Program-made: the position numbers and the translations under genes
Notes under the pieces: model-generated
Seen by the model: only the letters and a program-made list of their open reading frames with translations
The model's database searches: none
Told to the model about the DNA's origin: nothing
Part shown: positions 31,366 through 40,401 of the stretch, in pieces
Position numbering within the stretch: position 1 is the first letter of the stretch
Layout of the letters: each line of letters opens with the position of its first letter
Assembly (NCBI RefSeq): GCF_003574315.2
Contig: NZ_AP025739.1
Coordinates: 3,224,001-3,288,000, forward strand
Reading direction: 5' to 3'
DNA from: Capsulimonas corticalis
GTDB lineage: Bacteria; Armatimonadota; Armatimonadia; Armatimonadales; Capsulimonadaceae
Length of the DNA stretch: 64,000 nucleotides

Positions 31366-33834
31366 ATGAACGAAACACGATTGAACTTCAAAACGATTTT
31401 GACCAGTAAGCTGGCCCGGCGCCTGGTGCCGATCCTGATGGCGGTGGTCGCCGTCCCGATCGCCGTGACGGTCCTGACGGTCGGCCATGTCGCCCGCGAG
31501 CAGATCGTCACAATGACTCACACCATGGAGCGGATCAACGGCTCGGCCGTCAAGGACGCCGGCAAGGAGTTCCAGCGGGTCGGCCAGGAAACGGTGCGCA
31601 GCTCCGGCAAGAAGATGGCGCAGATTTCGCTCCAGGCCGGCCAGAACGTTTCGCGGCAATGGGAAAAGGGCCAGGCGGACTCGATCTCCAAGACGGGGGA
31701 CGATTTTGCCCGGGTGACGCAAAGCAGCTTTGACGGCGCCATGCGCCAGTCGCTGTCCACGAACCGCGATATCCTGCACGACGTCAACGGCCAGATGGGA
31801 CGCCTGTTCGCCAGCTCCGCGCGCTACACGCAGGTCCGGGTCGCCGACCGGGTGCAGACGGCGATGCTGGACCAGAGCAACCGGCAGATGCAGGAGCGCG
31901 CCCGGCAGCTCGCCCAGCTCGCTCAGGTCTACCTTCAGACCAATCAGAACTATCTGGCGCTCACGGCGCAGATGCTCAATGTTTACGACGGCGACCGCGC
32001 CGGCGAAAAGGCCGTTCTGGACGCCCTGGTGCGCCGTTTCCCCATGTTTACGCTGGTGAGCGTCATGGACATGAACGGGCAGGAGACGGCGATGTCTGCT
32101 TCGGACCGCGCCGTGACGGCCTCTGACCTTTCCAATCACTTCACGGCCGATTACTTCCGAACCGCGATGGGCGGGCAATCGTATGTCGGTCTCGAAACGC
32201 CGCCGCAGTATGGACGCGCTCCCGTGCTTCGTCTCTCCGTCCCGGTCGAGCTTTACCGGGGCAAGGTGATCGGCGTTCTCACCGCCCGCCTGGCCCTGGA
32301 GGATCTCTGGGACACGATCCGCAACACGCGCATCGGCAAGAACGGCTATGCCTATGTCACCGGCCCCGGCGACGCCATCTTTCTGAAGGAGCGGCCCAGC
32401 GACGCGCAGATGATGCGGCAGGTGGCGCCAATCGAGCCGCTTGGCTGGAAGCTGATTGTGGCGCAGCCGAGCGATGAAGTGATGCTGCCCGTCCGGTCCT
32501 TCAAAAACGACATCGCGCGGAACACGCAGCACTCTCTCCTGCAGATGAACCAGGACATCCAGAACTCCTCGGAGATCGCGGCGAAGCGCCTGCAAATCGA
32601 TGCGGGACGCCTGCACTCCGACACCGCCGCCCAGGTGCGGACACGCACCGGCGAGATCTTTGGACAGCTTCAGCGCAAAACCAGTCTCCAGACCGGCGCG
32701 GAGCTGAAGGGCATGCAGGAGGCGATCCGGTCCCAGGCCGAGCAGGCCCAGCAGGACAACGACCGGCAGATGGCCGCCGCCGCCGGCGCGGCGTCGACGG
32801 AGCTGGCGCGCCGGATCCCGCCGCTCACCGCCAACGCGCTTCGCCTGGCCAGCCGCCGCCTTTCGGTGTGGGCGCTGGCGATCATTTTGATCTCCTGCGC
32901 GATCAGCTGCGTCATCGGCCTGATCCTGGCGAGCGCCATCCTTCGCCCGATCCTGCGTCTCGCTCAAGGAACGCACGCCATCGCCGAAGGGGAGCTCGCC
33001 AAGCGCGTGGATGAGCGGGCGCCGGCCGAGATCGGCGACCTCGCGGTCGCGTTCAACACCATGGCCGCGTCCTTGCAGCAGAGCCGCACCGAGCTCGACA
33101 GCGCCGAGGCGCAGCTCGTGCAGTCCGCCAAGCTGGCGTCGCTCGGCACGCTGTCCGCCGGCGTCGCCCACGAATTGAACCAGCCGGTCGCGATCGTGCG
33201 CGGCATCTCCCAGCAGCTTCAGGGCGAGCCGAATCTTTCGCCCGACGTCCTGGACGACCTCGTGCTAATCGAGGGCCAGACGACGCGTATGATGAAGATC
33301 ATCAAGCACCTGCGCACCTTCTGCCGCGCCGGCGGATATGAGATGACGCGCGTGACGGTCGATCAGGTCGTGGAGAACTGCTTCATTCTGATCGACGCCC
33401 AGCTCAAGGCGCACGATATCCGCGTCAAGCTGAACCTGACCGCCGGAGCATCGCAGGTCATGGGCGACGCCAACGAGCTGGAGCAGGTCTTTATCAACCT
33501 GATCACCAATGCGCGCGACGCCATGGAAGGCCGTAAGGACGCCGAGATCGCGATCCGTTCCTGGACAGAGAGCGGCCGCCTCTGCATCGAGTTCCACGAC
33601 AACGGAACCGGCATTCCCGAGGAAGTCGCGGCGCATATCTTCGATCCTTTCTTCACCACGAAAGAGGCCGGCAAGGGGACGGGCCTGGGCCTGTCGATCA
33701 GCCACGGCATCATACAAAAGCACAAGGGCCTGATCGCGACGCATAACGACGGCGGCGCCGTCTTCACCATCACCTTACCGCTGCTTGAGGCGGACATAAC
33801 GGAACAGGAAAGCGAACTGCGGCAGGCGGCTTAA
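31366..33834 (+). CDS. Membrane sensor histidine kinase
   Basis: 822 aa. One TM near residues 15-38, a long periplasmic part with coiled-coil flanks and a Cache-like domain in the middle (MFTLVSVMDMNGQETAMS, YVGLETPPQYGRAPVLRLSVPV, YAYVTGPGDAIF), second TM near 500-525, HAMP (LRLAQGTHAIAEGELAKRVDERAPAEIGDLAVAFNTM), HisKA with phospho-acceptor H602 in GVAHELNQPVAIVRG, and HATPase (NLITNARDAMEG, DNGTGIPEE, GTGLGLSIS). It phosphorylates a cognate regulator, almost certainly the one encoded 30 bases downstream. The preceding gene supplies a binding protein. Confidence 0.94.
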   Translation: MNETRLNFKTILTSKLARRLVPILMAVVAVPIAVTVLTVGHVAREQIVTMTHTMERINGSAVKDAGKEFQRVGQETVRSSGKKMAQISLQAGQNVSRQWEKGQADSISKTGDDFARVTQSSFDGAMRQSLSTNRDILHDVNGQMGRLFASSARYTQVRVADRVQTAMLDQSNRQMQERARQLAQLAQVYLQTNQNYLALTAQMLNVYDGDRAGEKAVLDALVRRFPMFTLVSVMDMNGQETAMSASDRAVTASDLSNHFTADYFRTAMGGQSYVGLETPPQYGRAPVLRLSVPVELYRGKVIGVLTARLALEDLWDTIRNTRIGKNGYAYVTGPGDAIFLKERPSDAQMMRQVAPIEPLGWKLIVAQPSDEVMLPVRSFKNDIARNTQHSLLQMNQDIQNSSEIAAKRLQIDAGRLHSDTAAQVRTRTGEIFGQLQRKTSLQTGAELKGMQEAIRSQAEQAQQDNDRQMAAAAGAASTELARRIPPLTANALRLASRRLSVWALAIILISCAISCVIGLILASAILRPILRLAQGTHAIAEGELAKRVDERAPAEIGDLAVAFNTMAASLQQSRTELDSAEAQLVQSAKLASLGTLSAGVAHELNQPVAIVRGISQQLQGEPNLSPDVLDDLVLIEGQTTRMMKIIKHLRTFCRAGGYEMTRVTVDQVVENCFILIDAQLKAHDIRVKLNLTAGASQVMGDANELEQVFINLITNARDAMEGRKDAEIAIRSWTESGRLCIEFHDNGTGIPEEVAAHIFDPFFTTKEAGKGTGLGLSISHGIIQKHKGLIATHNDGGAVFTITLPLLEADITEQESELRQAA

Positions 33835-33864
33835 GCGCCGCCCACCACAGAGGATGATAGAACT

Positions 33865-35418
33865 ATGGCAAAAGTATTATTAGCAGACGATGAAGAAGCG
33901 CTCCGACTGATGCTGGGCCGCCAGCTCCGCCGCGGCGGGCACGAAGTGACGCTGGCGGAAGATGGACAGATGGCGCTGGAGCTCTTGCAGCAGGGCGTAT
34001 ACGATCTGGTCGTTTCCGACATGAAAATGCCTCGTCTGGACGGCATGGGACTTCTGGAGGCGGCGCACAAGCTGACGCCGGAGACGGAGTTCATCATCCT
34101 GACCGGACACGGCTCAATGGAAAACGCCGTCGAAGCCTTCAAGACCGGCCGGGTCTTCGACTATCTTCTGAAGCCGCTGGAGGATATCCGCGAACTGGAC
34201 GCCGTTGTGGCGCGCGCCGTGGAGCGCCGCCAGCTTCGTTCGGAAAACGGGCGTCTGGTCACTGAGCTCCAGGTGCGGATCGAAGAGCTCGAAGCGGCCA
34301 AAGCGCAGCTCGCGGACCTCGCGGAGCGCGACGGTCTTACGGGCCTCTACAACCACAAGACCATCCATCATCGATTGGAGGAGCTGCTGGAGACGATCCC
34401 GGACGACACCGTCTCGGTGATGATGCTCGACATGGACGGCTTCAAGCTGATCAACGACACTTACGGCCATCCGACGGGAGACAAAGTGCTGCGCCATCTG
34501 GCGCGCGCCCTGGAAGCCGTCTGCGGCGCCAAGGGGATCCTGGGCCGGTGCGGCGGCGACGAGTTCATGGTGATCCTGCCGACAACGACGGGCGTCGAGG
34601 CGCAGGGCGTCGCGAACGAGATCAAGCACTATCTGAGCCTGAACCCTTTCACCAGTCCCGACGGCGGCAACCTGCCGGTCCGCCTCTGCTTCGGCGTCGC
34701 CGACACGCGTACGGCGGGGTGCTCGGCGCCCAATCTCGTTACGGCGGCGGACACCGCGCTGTACGAAGGCAAGAGCCATGGCGGAGATCAGGTCACGCTG
34801 CACCTCTCGCACATCCTCGAAGACGTGGACCCGTCGCATGGCAAGTTCCAGGTGCTGGACGGCTTGGTGACGGCCATCGACCGCAAGGACCACTACACCA
34901 AGCGCCACTCGGAAGATGTGACCGGCTACGCGCTCAAGCTCGTGAACGCGCTCGGGCTGTCCGGCGAGACCCTGGACGCCGTCCGGGTCGCGGGACTGCT
35001 GCATGACATCGGCAAGATCGGCGTTCCGGACAGCATCCTGCGCAAGCCTGGCAAGCTGACCGCCGAAGAGTACGAAGTCATGAAGGGGCATGTGACGCTG
35101 TCCATGCTGATCATCCACGGACTGCCCCGCCTGAACGATATTCTCGACGCCGTTTCGCACCACCACGAGCGCTGGGACGGCAAAGGGTATCCAAGCGGCG
35201 TTTCCGGCGAAGAAATCCCGCTGCTGGGCCGCGTCATGGCGGTCGCCGACGCGTTCAGCGCCATGACGCTGGATCGCCCGTATCGCTCGGGAATGCCGAT
35301 CGAGGCCGCTCTGGAAGAGATCGAGCGCGGCGCCGGCACGCAGTTCGACCCGCAGCTCGCGGAACTGTTCGTGCAGATCATTCGGACTCAGGAAGCGCTC
35401 CATCAGCAGGCCGCATGA
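33865..35418 (+). CDS. Response regulator REC-GGDEF-HD-GYP
   Basis: 517 aa. Receiver domain with acidic pocket D8/D9 and phospho-acceptor D52 (VVSDMKMPRLDG), a coiled linker, a GGDEF domain with intact RCGGDEF near 228-234, and an HD-GYP domain with AGLLHDIGKIGVPDS near 377 and HHERWDGKGYPSG. It couples kinase signalling to cyclic di-GMP synthesis and breakdown. The catalytic half is closely similar to the 25538-28219 protein (shared LLHD-GKIGVPDSILRKPG), suggesting duplication. Starts 30 bases after the kinase, with GAGGATGATAG upstream. Confidence 0.95.
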   Translation: MAKVLLADDEEALRLMLGRQLRRGGHEVTLAEDGQMALELLQQGVYDLVVSDMKMPRLDGMGLLEAAHKLTPETEFIILTGHGSMENAVEAFKTGRVFDYLLKPLEDIRELDAVVARAVERRQLRSENGRLVTELQVRIEELEAAKAQLADLAERDGLTGLYNHKTIHHRLEELLETIPDDTVSVMMLDMDGFKLINDTYGHPTGDKVLRHLARALEAVCGAKGILGRCGGDEFMVILPTTTGVEAQGVANEIKHYLSLNPFTSPDGGNLPVRLCFGVADTRTAGCSAPNLVTAADTALYEGKSHGGDQVTLHLSHILEDVDPSHGKFQVLDGLVTAIDRKDHYTKRHSEDVTGYALKLVNALGLSGETLDAVRVAGLLHDIGKIGVPDSILRKPGKLTAEEYEVMKGHVTLSMLIIHGLPRLNDILDAVSHHHERWDGKGYPSGVSGEEIPLLGRVMAVADAFSAMTLDRPYRSGMPIEAALEEIERGAGTQFDPQLAELFVQIIRTQEALHQQAA

Positions 35419-35431
35419 TAGAGGGAATTTT

Positions 35432-37435
35432 ATGATTGTCGATCTGAAAATGAGCGCGGCTCGGCGAGGCCGCCGGATGCTGTGTGCGGCCATGGGGCTG
35501 GCGATCGGCCTCCCGTGCGCCTCCGCGCACGCGCAGGGTCCCAAGATGACGGCCGGCGCGGCCGCCGGCGACCGCGATACGTCCGCCGACACCGAGCTTC
35601 TGCTCGCCGGCGACATGATCGTGACGGCCTCCAAGACGGCGCAGCGCATCAGCGATTCGCCGGCCGCCGCCACGGTCATCACCGCCGATCAGATCGAGCG
35701 CTCCGGCGCGACGAGCATCGTTGAGCTGCTGCGGTCGGTGCCGGGCGTGGATGTGATGGAGCCGAATAAATCGCAGGCGAACGTCGCGATTCGCGGCTTC
35801 AACAAGATCTTCTCCAATCAGATCTTAGTAATGGTGGACGGGCGCTCCATCAATCAGGACATTGAAGGCAATGTCTTCTGGAATACGCAGCCGCTGCTGC
35901 TTTCGCGGATCGCGCGCATCGAAGTCGTGCGCGGCCCAGGGTCCGTGCTTTATGGCGCGAACGCGTTCGGCGGCGTCATCAATATCATCACGAAGACTCC
36001 GGCGGAACTGCTCGCCGCGCAAAACCACAGCTCGTTCGCCGGCGCTTACGGCGAACATAACAGTACGTTCGTGGAAGTGGCGACCACGCAGGGCAAGGCG
36101 GGAGATTGGGCTCTTACGGTTGGCGCCGGTTACCATGGAACGAATGGTTACGGGGAGCGCAAGCCGAGCCAAATCCGCGACAGCGACAGTGTCCCGATCG
36201 AAACCCTCGATCTGGAAAAGCAAACCCGGCGCGGATCGCTGACGCTTTCGGTGGACAATTCCGACGCCACCGCGGACCTCTCCGTGCAAGCGCTTCTGGA
36301 CGACGCAAAGTGGCATACCACCTCGGAAACACTGACGTACAATGAAGACAAAGGGGCGACGCCGATCATGGGTCGCATTTATCATACGTCCGAACGACTG
36401 GTCAATCCGACATTCGGTCTCAACTCAGAGGTCATAAACCTGGAGATCCAGCAGCAGCGCCAGATCTCCGCGCGCCATCAGCTGCTCTATGGCGGCAGCT
36501 ACCGGCAGGGAGAATTCACGTCGACACCGACCGGGACGATGAGCCATGGGCAGAGCCTGAAAAGCCTGTTTTTCCAGGACCAGATCCTGATCGATTCGAT
36601 GACGAATCTGTTCGCCGGCGTGCGCTGGGACGACAACTCCATCTATGGATCTCAGACATCGCCGCGCCTCAGCCTCGTCCGGCATCTGCCGAAAGAGCAG
36701 ACCGTGCGCCTTTCCTATGGAACCGCGTTCCGTGCGCCGACGATCATTGAGACGTATCTGAACTTCGCTTCGCCGCTGGCTCCGGGATTGAACTTTGAGA
36801 TGCTCGGCAGCACGGATTTGAAACCGGAGAAGGTGACCAGCATCGAAGCGGGCTATCGCAAGGATACGCCGTCCGGCTATGTCGGTTTGAGCCTGTTCGC
36901 CAACCATATTACGGATGTTATCAGCAGCGCCGTGCTGGAGACCGCTCCGTCGCCGCCGTTTCCGCCGAATATTCCTATCAAGCTCCAGCTGACCAATATC
37001 GGCGGCGTGCGCGCCACGGGGTTCGAACTGGAAAGCGGTTTCCGCCTTGGCGGCGGCGCGCATGGGCTGCTGAACTACGCTTATCAGGATGTGACGAACG
37101 ATGACGGCTCGCAGGCCGACTTCTCGCCGCATCACAAAATCAATCTCGTGCTGCAAACCGACGATCGCCGCAAGGCGATCGGATATCTCGCGGCGCACTT
37201 TGTCAGTCAGGCCAAATACGGGTCGGCGCCGATCCGGCAGTACACAACCCTGGACGCCAACCTCAGCTATCGTGTGGGCGGCCTCAGCAAGCCGTGGACG
37301 ATTTCGCTTGCCGCCACCAACTTGCTCGATGACCGCCATGAGGAGTATGTGGACGTTCTCAACCCGCTTGCGCCGTCTAAAATCGCCGAGTCCCAGCGCC
37401 GCACCCTCTGGGTCCGCGCCGACGGCAAGTTCTGA
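35432..37435 (+). CDS. TonB-dependent outer-membrane receptor
   Basis: 667 aa. Signal peptide (ARRGRRMLCAAMGLAIGL...AHA), TonB-box-like DMIVTASKTAQ, plug domain (VITADQIERSGATSIVELLRSVPGV, IRGFNKIFSNQILVMVDGRSI, RIEVVRGPGSVLYGANAFGGVINIITK) and a 22-strand-type barrel ending in the aromatic-terminated LWVRADGKF. Imports a scarce ligand across the outer membrane using TonB energy. It is the last gene of the binding protein/kinase/regulator operon (14-bp gap), so the ligand is probably the one sensed. Colicin I/siderophore-receptor-like pattern; the actual ligand cannot be told from the sequence. Confidence 0.93.
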   Translation: MIVDLKMSAARRGRRMLCAAMGLAIGLPCASAHAQGPKMTAGAAAGDRDTSADTELLLAGDMIVTASKTAQRISDSPAAATVITADQIERSGATSIVELLRSVPGVDVMEPNKSQANVAIRGFNKIFSNQILVMVDGRSINQDIEGNVFWNTQPLLLSRIARIEVVRGPGSVLYGANAFGGVINIITKTPAELLAAQNHSSFAGAYGEHNSTFVEVATTQGKAGDWALTVGAGYHGTNGYGERKPSQIRDSDSVPIETLDLEKQTRRGSLTLSVDNSDATADLSVQALLDDAKWHTTSETLTYNEDKGATPIMGRIYHTSERLVNPTFGLNSEVINLEIQQQRQISARHQLLYGGSYRQGEFTSTPTGTMSHGQSLKSLFFQDQILIDSMTNLFAGVRWDDNSIYGSQTSPRLSLVRHLPKEQTVRLSYGTAFRAPTIIETYLNFASPLAPGLNFEMLGSTDLKPEKVTSIEAGYRKDTPSGYVGLSLFANHITDVISSAVLETAPSPPFPPNIPIKLQLTNIGGVRATGFELESGFRLGGGAHGLLNYAYQDVTNDDGSQADFSPHHKINLVLQTDDRRKAIGYLAAHFVSQAKYGSAPIRQYTTLDANLSYRVGGLSKPWTISLAATNLLDDRHEEYVDVLNPLAPSKIAESQRRTLWVRADGKF

Positions 37436-37439
37436 TCGA

Positions 37440-37482
37440 CGCGGAAAGGCCCGCGCGGCGATGCCGCGCGGGCCTTTCCGCG
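37440..37482. terminator. Bidirectional 20-bp perfect hairpin
   Basis: cgcggaaaggcccgcgcggc (37440-37459) pairs perfectly with its complement at 37463-37482 around a three-base loop. It lies between the receptor gene and a convergent gene and should stop transcription from both sides. Confidence 0.82.
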
Positions 37483-37486
37483 ACCA

Positions 37487-37909
37487 TTACTTCTTCGGTT
37501 GTTCCTCGGCCAGCATATCCGCATGACGATGGATTAGCTTCCATTCGTCGTCTTCACGGCGAAAGACCTCCGTGATCCGCAGTTTCATCGGGATCGCCTC
37601 GGGCTTACCCGGCATACGCACGGTCGCCGTTTGGAATCCTGTCCAGAAGCCGACGCCGTCGCCGGCGGCCATCTGCAAAATCTCCAGGTCGCTGTCCCCG
37701 CCGGGCTCGAATGATCCCGCGTCCCTCGCATAGCGCGCGCGAACATCGTCCGCGCCCTTGGTAAAGCCGCCTCCCGGACCGAAGAATGTCGCGGGCGAAT
37801 TATGCGCCGTGAGAGTGCTCAGCGGCTGAGCATCCCCGTTGACATAGGCGTTCGCCGCTTTCGCGCGGCGCTTCATGAACTCCTCGAAGTCTTTCGTGAC
37901 TGCGCTCAT
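37487..37909 (-). CDS. SnoaL/NTF2-like protein
   Basis: 140 aa with the cone-shaped alpha+beta NTF2-like pattern of DUF4440/SnoaL proteins: an N-terminal helix pair (FMKRRAKAANAYVNGDAQPLSTL), PATFFGPGGG, and C-terminal strands IPMKLRITEVFRREDDEWKLIHRHADML. Often ketosteroid-isomerase-like or a binding scaffold; substrate unknown. ATG 37909 is chosen because GGAGGG lies just upstream; two in-frame ATGs further 5' overlap that site. Confidence 0.82.
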   Translation of the reverse strand: MSAVTKDFEEFMKRRAKAANAYVNGDAQPLSTLTAHNSPATFFGPGGGFTKGADDVRARYARDAGSFEPGGDSDLEILQMAAGDGVGFWTGFQTATVRMPGKPEAIPMKLRITEVFRREDDEWKLIHRHADMLAEEQPKK

Positions 37910-37982
37910 CATTCCCTCCAATCATCGGCGTGCTGACGCCGAAGAATCGTTCGAGAATTACTTTACCCGTCAGAAAGATTTC

Positions 37983-38501
37983 TTATTCTTGCTCGCCTGC
38001 CGCGATAAGACCCTGGAGATCCAGCCTCCGCGTATACATCGTCACTTCCCCGTCGGGCGTTCGCGGCCACAGGTCGCGCGGGCGGTCCCAGTAAAGCTCC
38101 ACGCCGTTGCCGTCCGGATCGGAAAGATACAGCGCTTCGCTCACGCCGTGATCGCTTGCCCCGTCCAGCGAGACGCCGGCCGCCGTGAGCCGCTTCAGGG
38201 CGTCGCCCAGCGCCGCGCGCGTCGGGTAGAGGATCGCGACGTGGTACAGTCCCGTCGTTCCCGCCGGCGGGGGCGATCCGCCTTTGCTTTCCCACGTGTT
38301 CAACCCAATGTGGTGATGGTATCCGCCCGCCGAGATAAACGCGGCGCTGTCGCCCATGCGGACAATCACTTCAAATCCGAGCACTCCCTGATAGAACGCC
38401 AAGGCCCGGTCGATATTCGCCACCTTCAAATGCACGTGTCCGATAGAAACGCCGGGGTCAATCGGACGCGCCGTGATCTCACTCTTCTTTGAGCTATTCA
38501 A
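37983..38501 (-). CDS. Glyoxalase/VOC-family protein (catechol dioxygenase-like)
   Basis: 172 aa with two VOC beta-alpha-beta-beta-beta units. SIGHVHLKVANIDRALAFYQGVLGFEV carries the first metal His, GGYHHHIGLNTWESKGG and LYHVAILYP the second region, and ALYLSDPDGNGVELYWDRP the C-terminal Glu. This matches CatE-type ring-cleavage dioxygenases. TTG 38499-38501 is the best start: GGGAGG lies six bases upstream. An in-frame ATG at 38525 has no site. Monocistronic. Confidence 0.85.
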   Translation of the reverse strand: MNSSKKSEITARPIDPGVSIGHVHLKVANIDRALAFYQGVLGFEVIVRMGDSAAFISAGGYHHHIGLNTWESKGGSPPPAGTTGLYHVAILYPTRAALGDALKRLTAAGVSLDGASDHGVSEALYLSDPDGNGVELYWDRPRDLWPRTPDGEVTMYTRRLDLQGLIAAGEQE

Positions 38502-38691
38502 CTCTTTCCTCCCACGATCTTCCATTGATTCTGTAACCGGTCTCATTACAGGTAAGTTCCGGACCGTAATCTCCCAATGGCGCCGTGACAAATAAATTGG
38601 TCTTCGTCTTGAAAAAAAGTGATACGTTCGGAGATTTTCTGCGTCTACAGAGTCAGATGAAGTCGAAATCACCGGAGCAGGCGGAGCAAGT

Positions 38692-39351
38692 GTGGCGATG
38701 AGCAGGACAGCGCCGCTGCGATTCGCAGGCGGGCCACAGAGCGACAATTTGCGCGATCATCCGGTGGATCCCCTGATGCGGGACGAATTGGATTCGGATC
38801 TGCGGCTCGTCCAGCGCTGCGCGCAGGACGATCCCGCCGCCATGCGCGAGATCGTACGCCGCTACCAGCCCAAGCTCTATCGGTATCTGCGTCCGCTGCT
38901 GGGCACGCAGGAAGACGCAGAGGAGGCGGCGCTCGACGTGTTTCTGCGCGTATGGCGGGACGCCGGACGGTTTGAGCGCCGCTCCAGCGTTTCGACCTGG
39001 GTTTATCGGATCGCCACCAATATCGCCCACGATCGGATCCGCCGCCAGCAGGCGCAGCGGCGCACGGCGCCGCCCGTCGATTGGACGGATGTCGTCGCTC
39101 CCGACGCGGAAGCGGTCGCGATTGAGAACCTGGAAGCGGCGGAGCGCGGACGACTTCTGGAGCGCTGTCTTCACCAGCTTCGCGTGGACGACCGCCTGCT
39201 GCTGACACTGTACTATGGCGAGGATCTGGGGTACGACGAGATTGCTCGGATCACCCAGTGTCCCGCGCCGCTGCTGCGGGTTCGATTGATGCGCGCCCGT
39301 CGCCGGCTGCGCGCCGTGATGGACGCCGCCGCTCCCGAGGAAATGGAATGA
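38692..39351 (+). CDS. ECF-type RNA polymerase sigma factor
   Basis: 219 aa. Sigma region 2 (DLRLVQRCAQDDPAAMREIVRRYQPKLYRYLRPLLGTQEDAEEAALDVFLRVWRDAGRF, then SVSTWVYRIATNIAHDRIRR) and region 4 (LLERCLHQLRVDDRLLLTLYYGEDLGYDEIARITQCPAPLLRVRLMRARRRL). GTG 38692 (GGAG five bases upstream) or ATG 38698 could be the start. The stop overlaps the anti-sigma ATG (ATGA), so the pair is co-translated and the sigma factor should be held by the membrane protein encoded next. Confidence 0.94.
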   Translation: MAMSRTAPLRFAGGPQSDNLRDHPVDPLMRDELDSDLRLVQRCAQDDPAAMREIVRRYQPKLYRYLRPLLGTQEDAEEAALDVFLRVWRDAGRFERRSSVSTWVYRIATNIAHDRIRRQQAQRRTAPPVDWTDVVAPDAEAVAIENLEAAERGRLLERCLHQLRVDDRLLLTLYYGEDLGYDEIARITQCPAPLLRVRLMRARRRLRAVMDAAAPEEME

Positions 39352-39860
39352 ACTGTCGAATATTTGAATCCCAGGCGCCGGATTGGGCTGCGGGCAGACT
39401 CTCCGCCGGCGATGTCGCCGCGCTGGAGCGTCACCGGGATCGCTGCGCGGCGTGCGCGCGCTGGATGCAGGCCGAAGCCGAGATCCGCCGGGCGTTTCGC
39501 GAGAACTCTCTGGAAGGCGCGGCCGAGCCGGACCTCTGGCCCCGCCTCGCGCATCGGCTGGAGCCAAGGCGGCGCCGGATGGCCCCGGCTCCGCGTTTGA
39601 TCTGGAGCGGAGCGGCGGCGCTCGCCCTGGCGGCGCTGATCGCTTACCCGTCGGTCGCGCCGCAGCCGAGGCCCGCGCCGCCTGGGGGCGCGTCTACGAA
39701 GACGGCGCCCGGCAATCCCGCTCTCCACGCCCCGACGGCGGAGGCCCTCGCCTCCCTGCCCAGCATTCAGGACGTTTCCGCGCCCAATCCGGCGATGGAC
39801 GATCCGGCGGGCACGTCAATGGAAGACATATGGACACACATCAACTCAGAAAACAATTGA
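39348..39860 (+). CDS. Zinc-finger anti-sigma factor, single-pass membrane protein
   Basis: 170 aa. The N-terminal zinc-binding anti-sigma motif H29-x3-C33-x2-C36 (RHRDRCAACARW), with C3 as a possible fourth ligand, is followed by one TM helix near residues 84-100 (LIWSGAAALALAALIAYPSV) and a Pro/Ala-rich periplasmic tail ending SMEDIWTHI. It should bind and silence the sigma factor until a periplasmic signal arrives. The start overlaps the sigma stop, and the next gene begins 31 bases before its end. Confidence 0.88.
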   Translation: MNCRIFESQAPDWAAGRLSAGDVAALERHRDRCAACARWMQAEAEIRRAFRENSLEGAAEPDLWPRLAHRLEPRRRRMAPAPRLIWSGAAALALAALIAYPSVAPQPRPAPPGGASTKTAPGNPALHAPTAEALASLPSIQDVSAPNPAMDDPAGTSMEDIWTHINSENN

Positions 39861-40324
39861 AGCGCGCTCGATGGGGCGCCGCGATCGGTTTCGCGGTCTT
39901 CCTGGCGGGCGTTCTCCCCGGGGCGGCCTTTGCCGGCTCGCCCGGATCGGTCCATCTTGCCGACGCCGACGCGCCCGGCATGAATTTGACTCCGGCGCAG
40001 CAGCAAAAGCTGGCGGCGCTGGAAAGCGCGTCCCGGGCGCAGTCCCACGATCTGTTCACGCAGCTTCAGCAGATTCGCGGCAAGCTTTCGGATCTGTACC
40101 GCAAGTACGATCTGGATGTGGCCGCCGCCACGCGGCTGAACCAGGATCTGAACCGGGTGCAGGGACAGCTGCTCGATCAGCGGCTTTCCGACCAGCAGCA
40201 GCTGCGCCGAATCCTGACGCCGGATCAGTTCGCGCAGCTTCAATCGTCGATCCTGCGTCGCCCCCATCCGGGCGAGGGGCATGAAGGACACGATCACCGG
40301 GATCAGGGCTGGAACTCGCAATAA
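39830..40324 (+). CDS. Spy/CpxP/CnrX-like periplasmic protein
   Basis: 164 aa. Signal peptide (KQLKRARWGAAIGFAVFLAGVLPGAAFA), then an all-helical domain with two LTxxQ-type motifs: MNLTPAQQQKLAALES and RRILTPDQFAQLQ. The C-terminal tail is His-rich (HPGEGHEGHDHRDQ), able to bind metal. Proteins of this fold act as periplasmic chaperones or metal sensors. With sigma and anti-sigma genes upstream the trio resembles the CnrYXH metal-responsive system in logic. The start overlaps the anti-sigma gene; GGAAG lies four bases upstream. Confidence 0.85.
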   Translation: MDTHQLRKQLKRARWGAAIGFAVFLAGVLPGAAFAGSPGSVHLADADAPGMNLTPAQQQKLAALESASRAQSHDLFTQLQQIRGKLSDLYRKYDLDVAAATRLNQDLNRVQGQLLDQRLSDQQQLRRILTPDQFAQLQSSILRRPHPGEGHEGHDHRDQGWNSQ

Positions 40325-40401
40325 GTTTGCCGCTGCCCGGGGTTTCAATTTCACTGACCATATCAATTGTTCGGACCGAATCGAAGAGGATGGAGAAAAG
40401 C

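Noticed and set aside
31150-33171. 673-codon open frame on the minus strand opposite the kinase gene
   Set aside because: It is antisense to a clear histidine kinase with all family motifs. The translation is rich in Arg/Gly/His/Asp, has no recognisable domain and is typical of a third-position GC shadow.
34114-35682. 522-codon open frame on the minus strand opposite the REC-GGDEF-HD-GYP gene
   Set aside because: Same reason: complementary-strand shadow of a well-supported coding sequence in GC-rich DNA.
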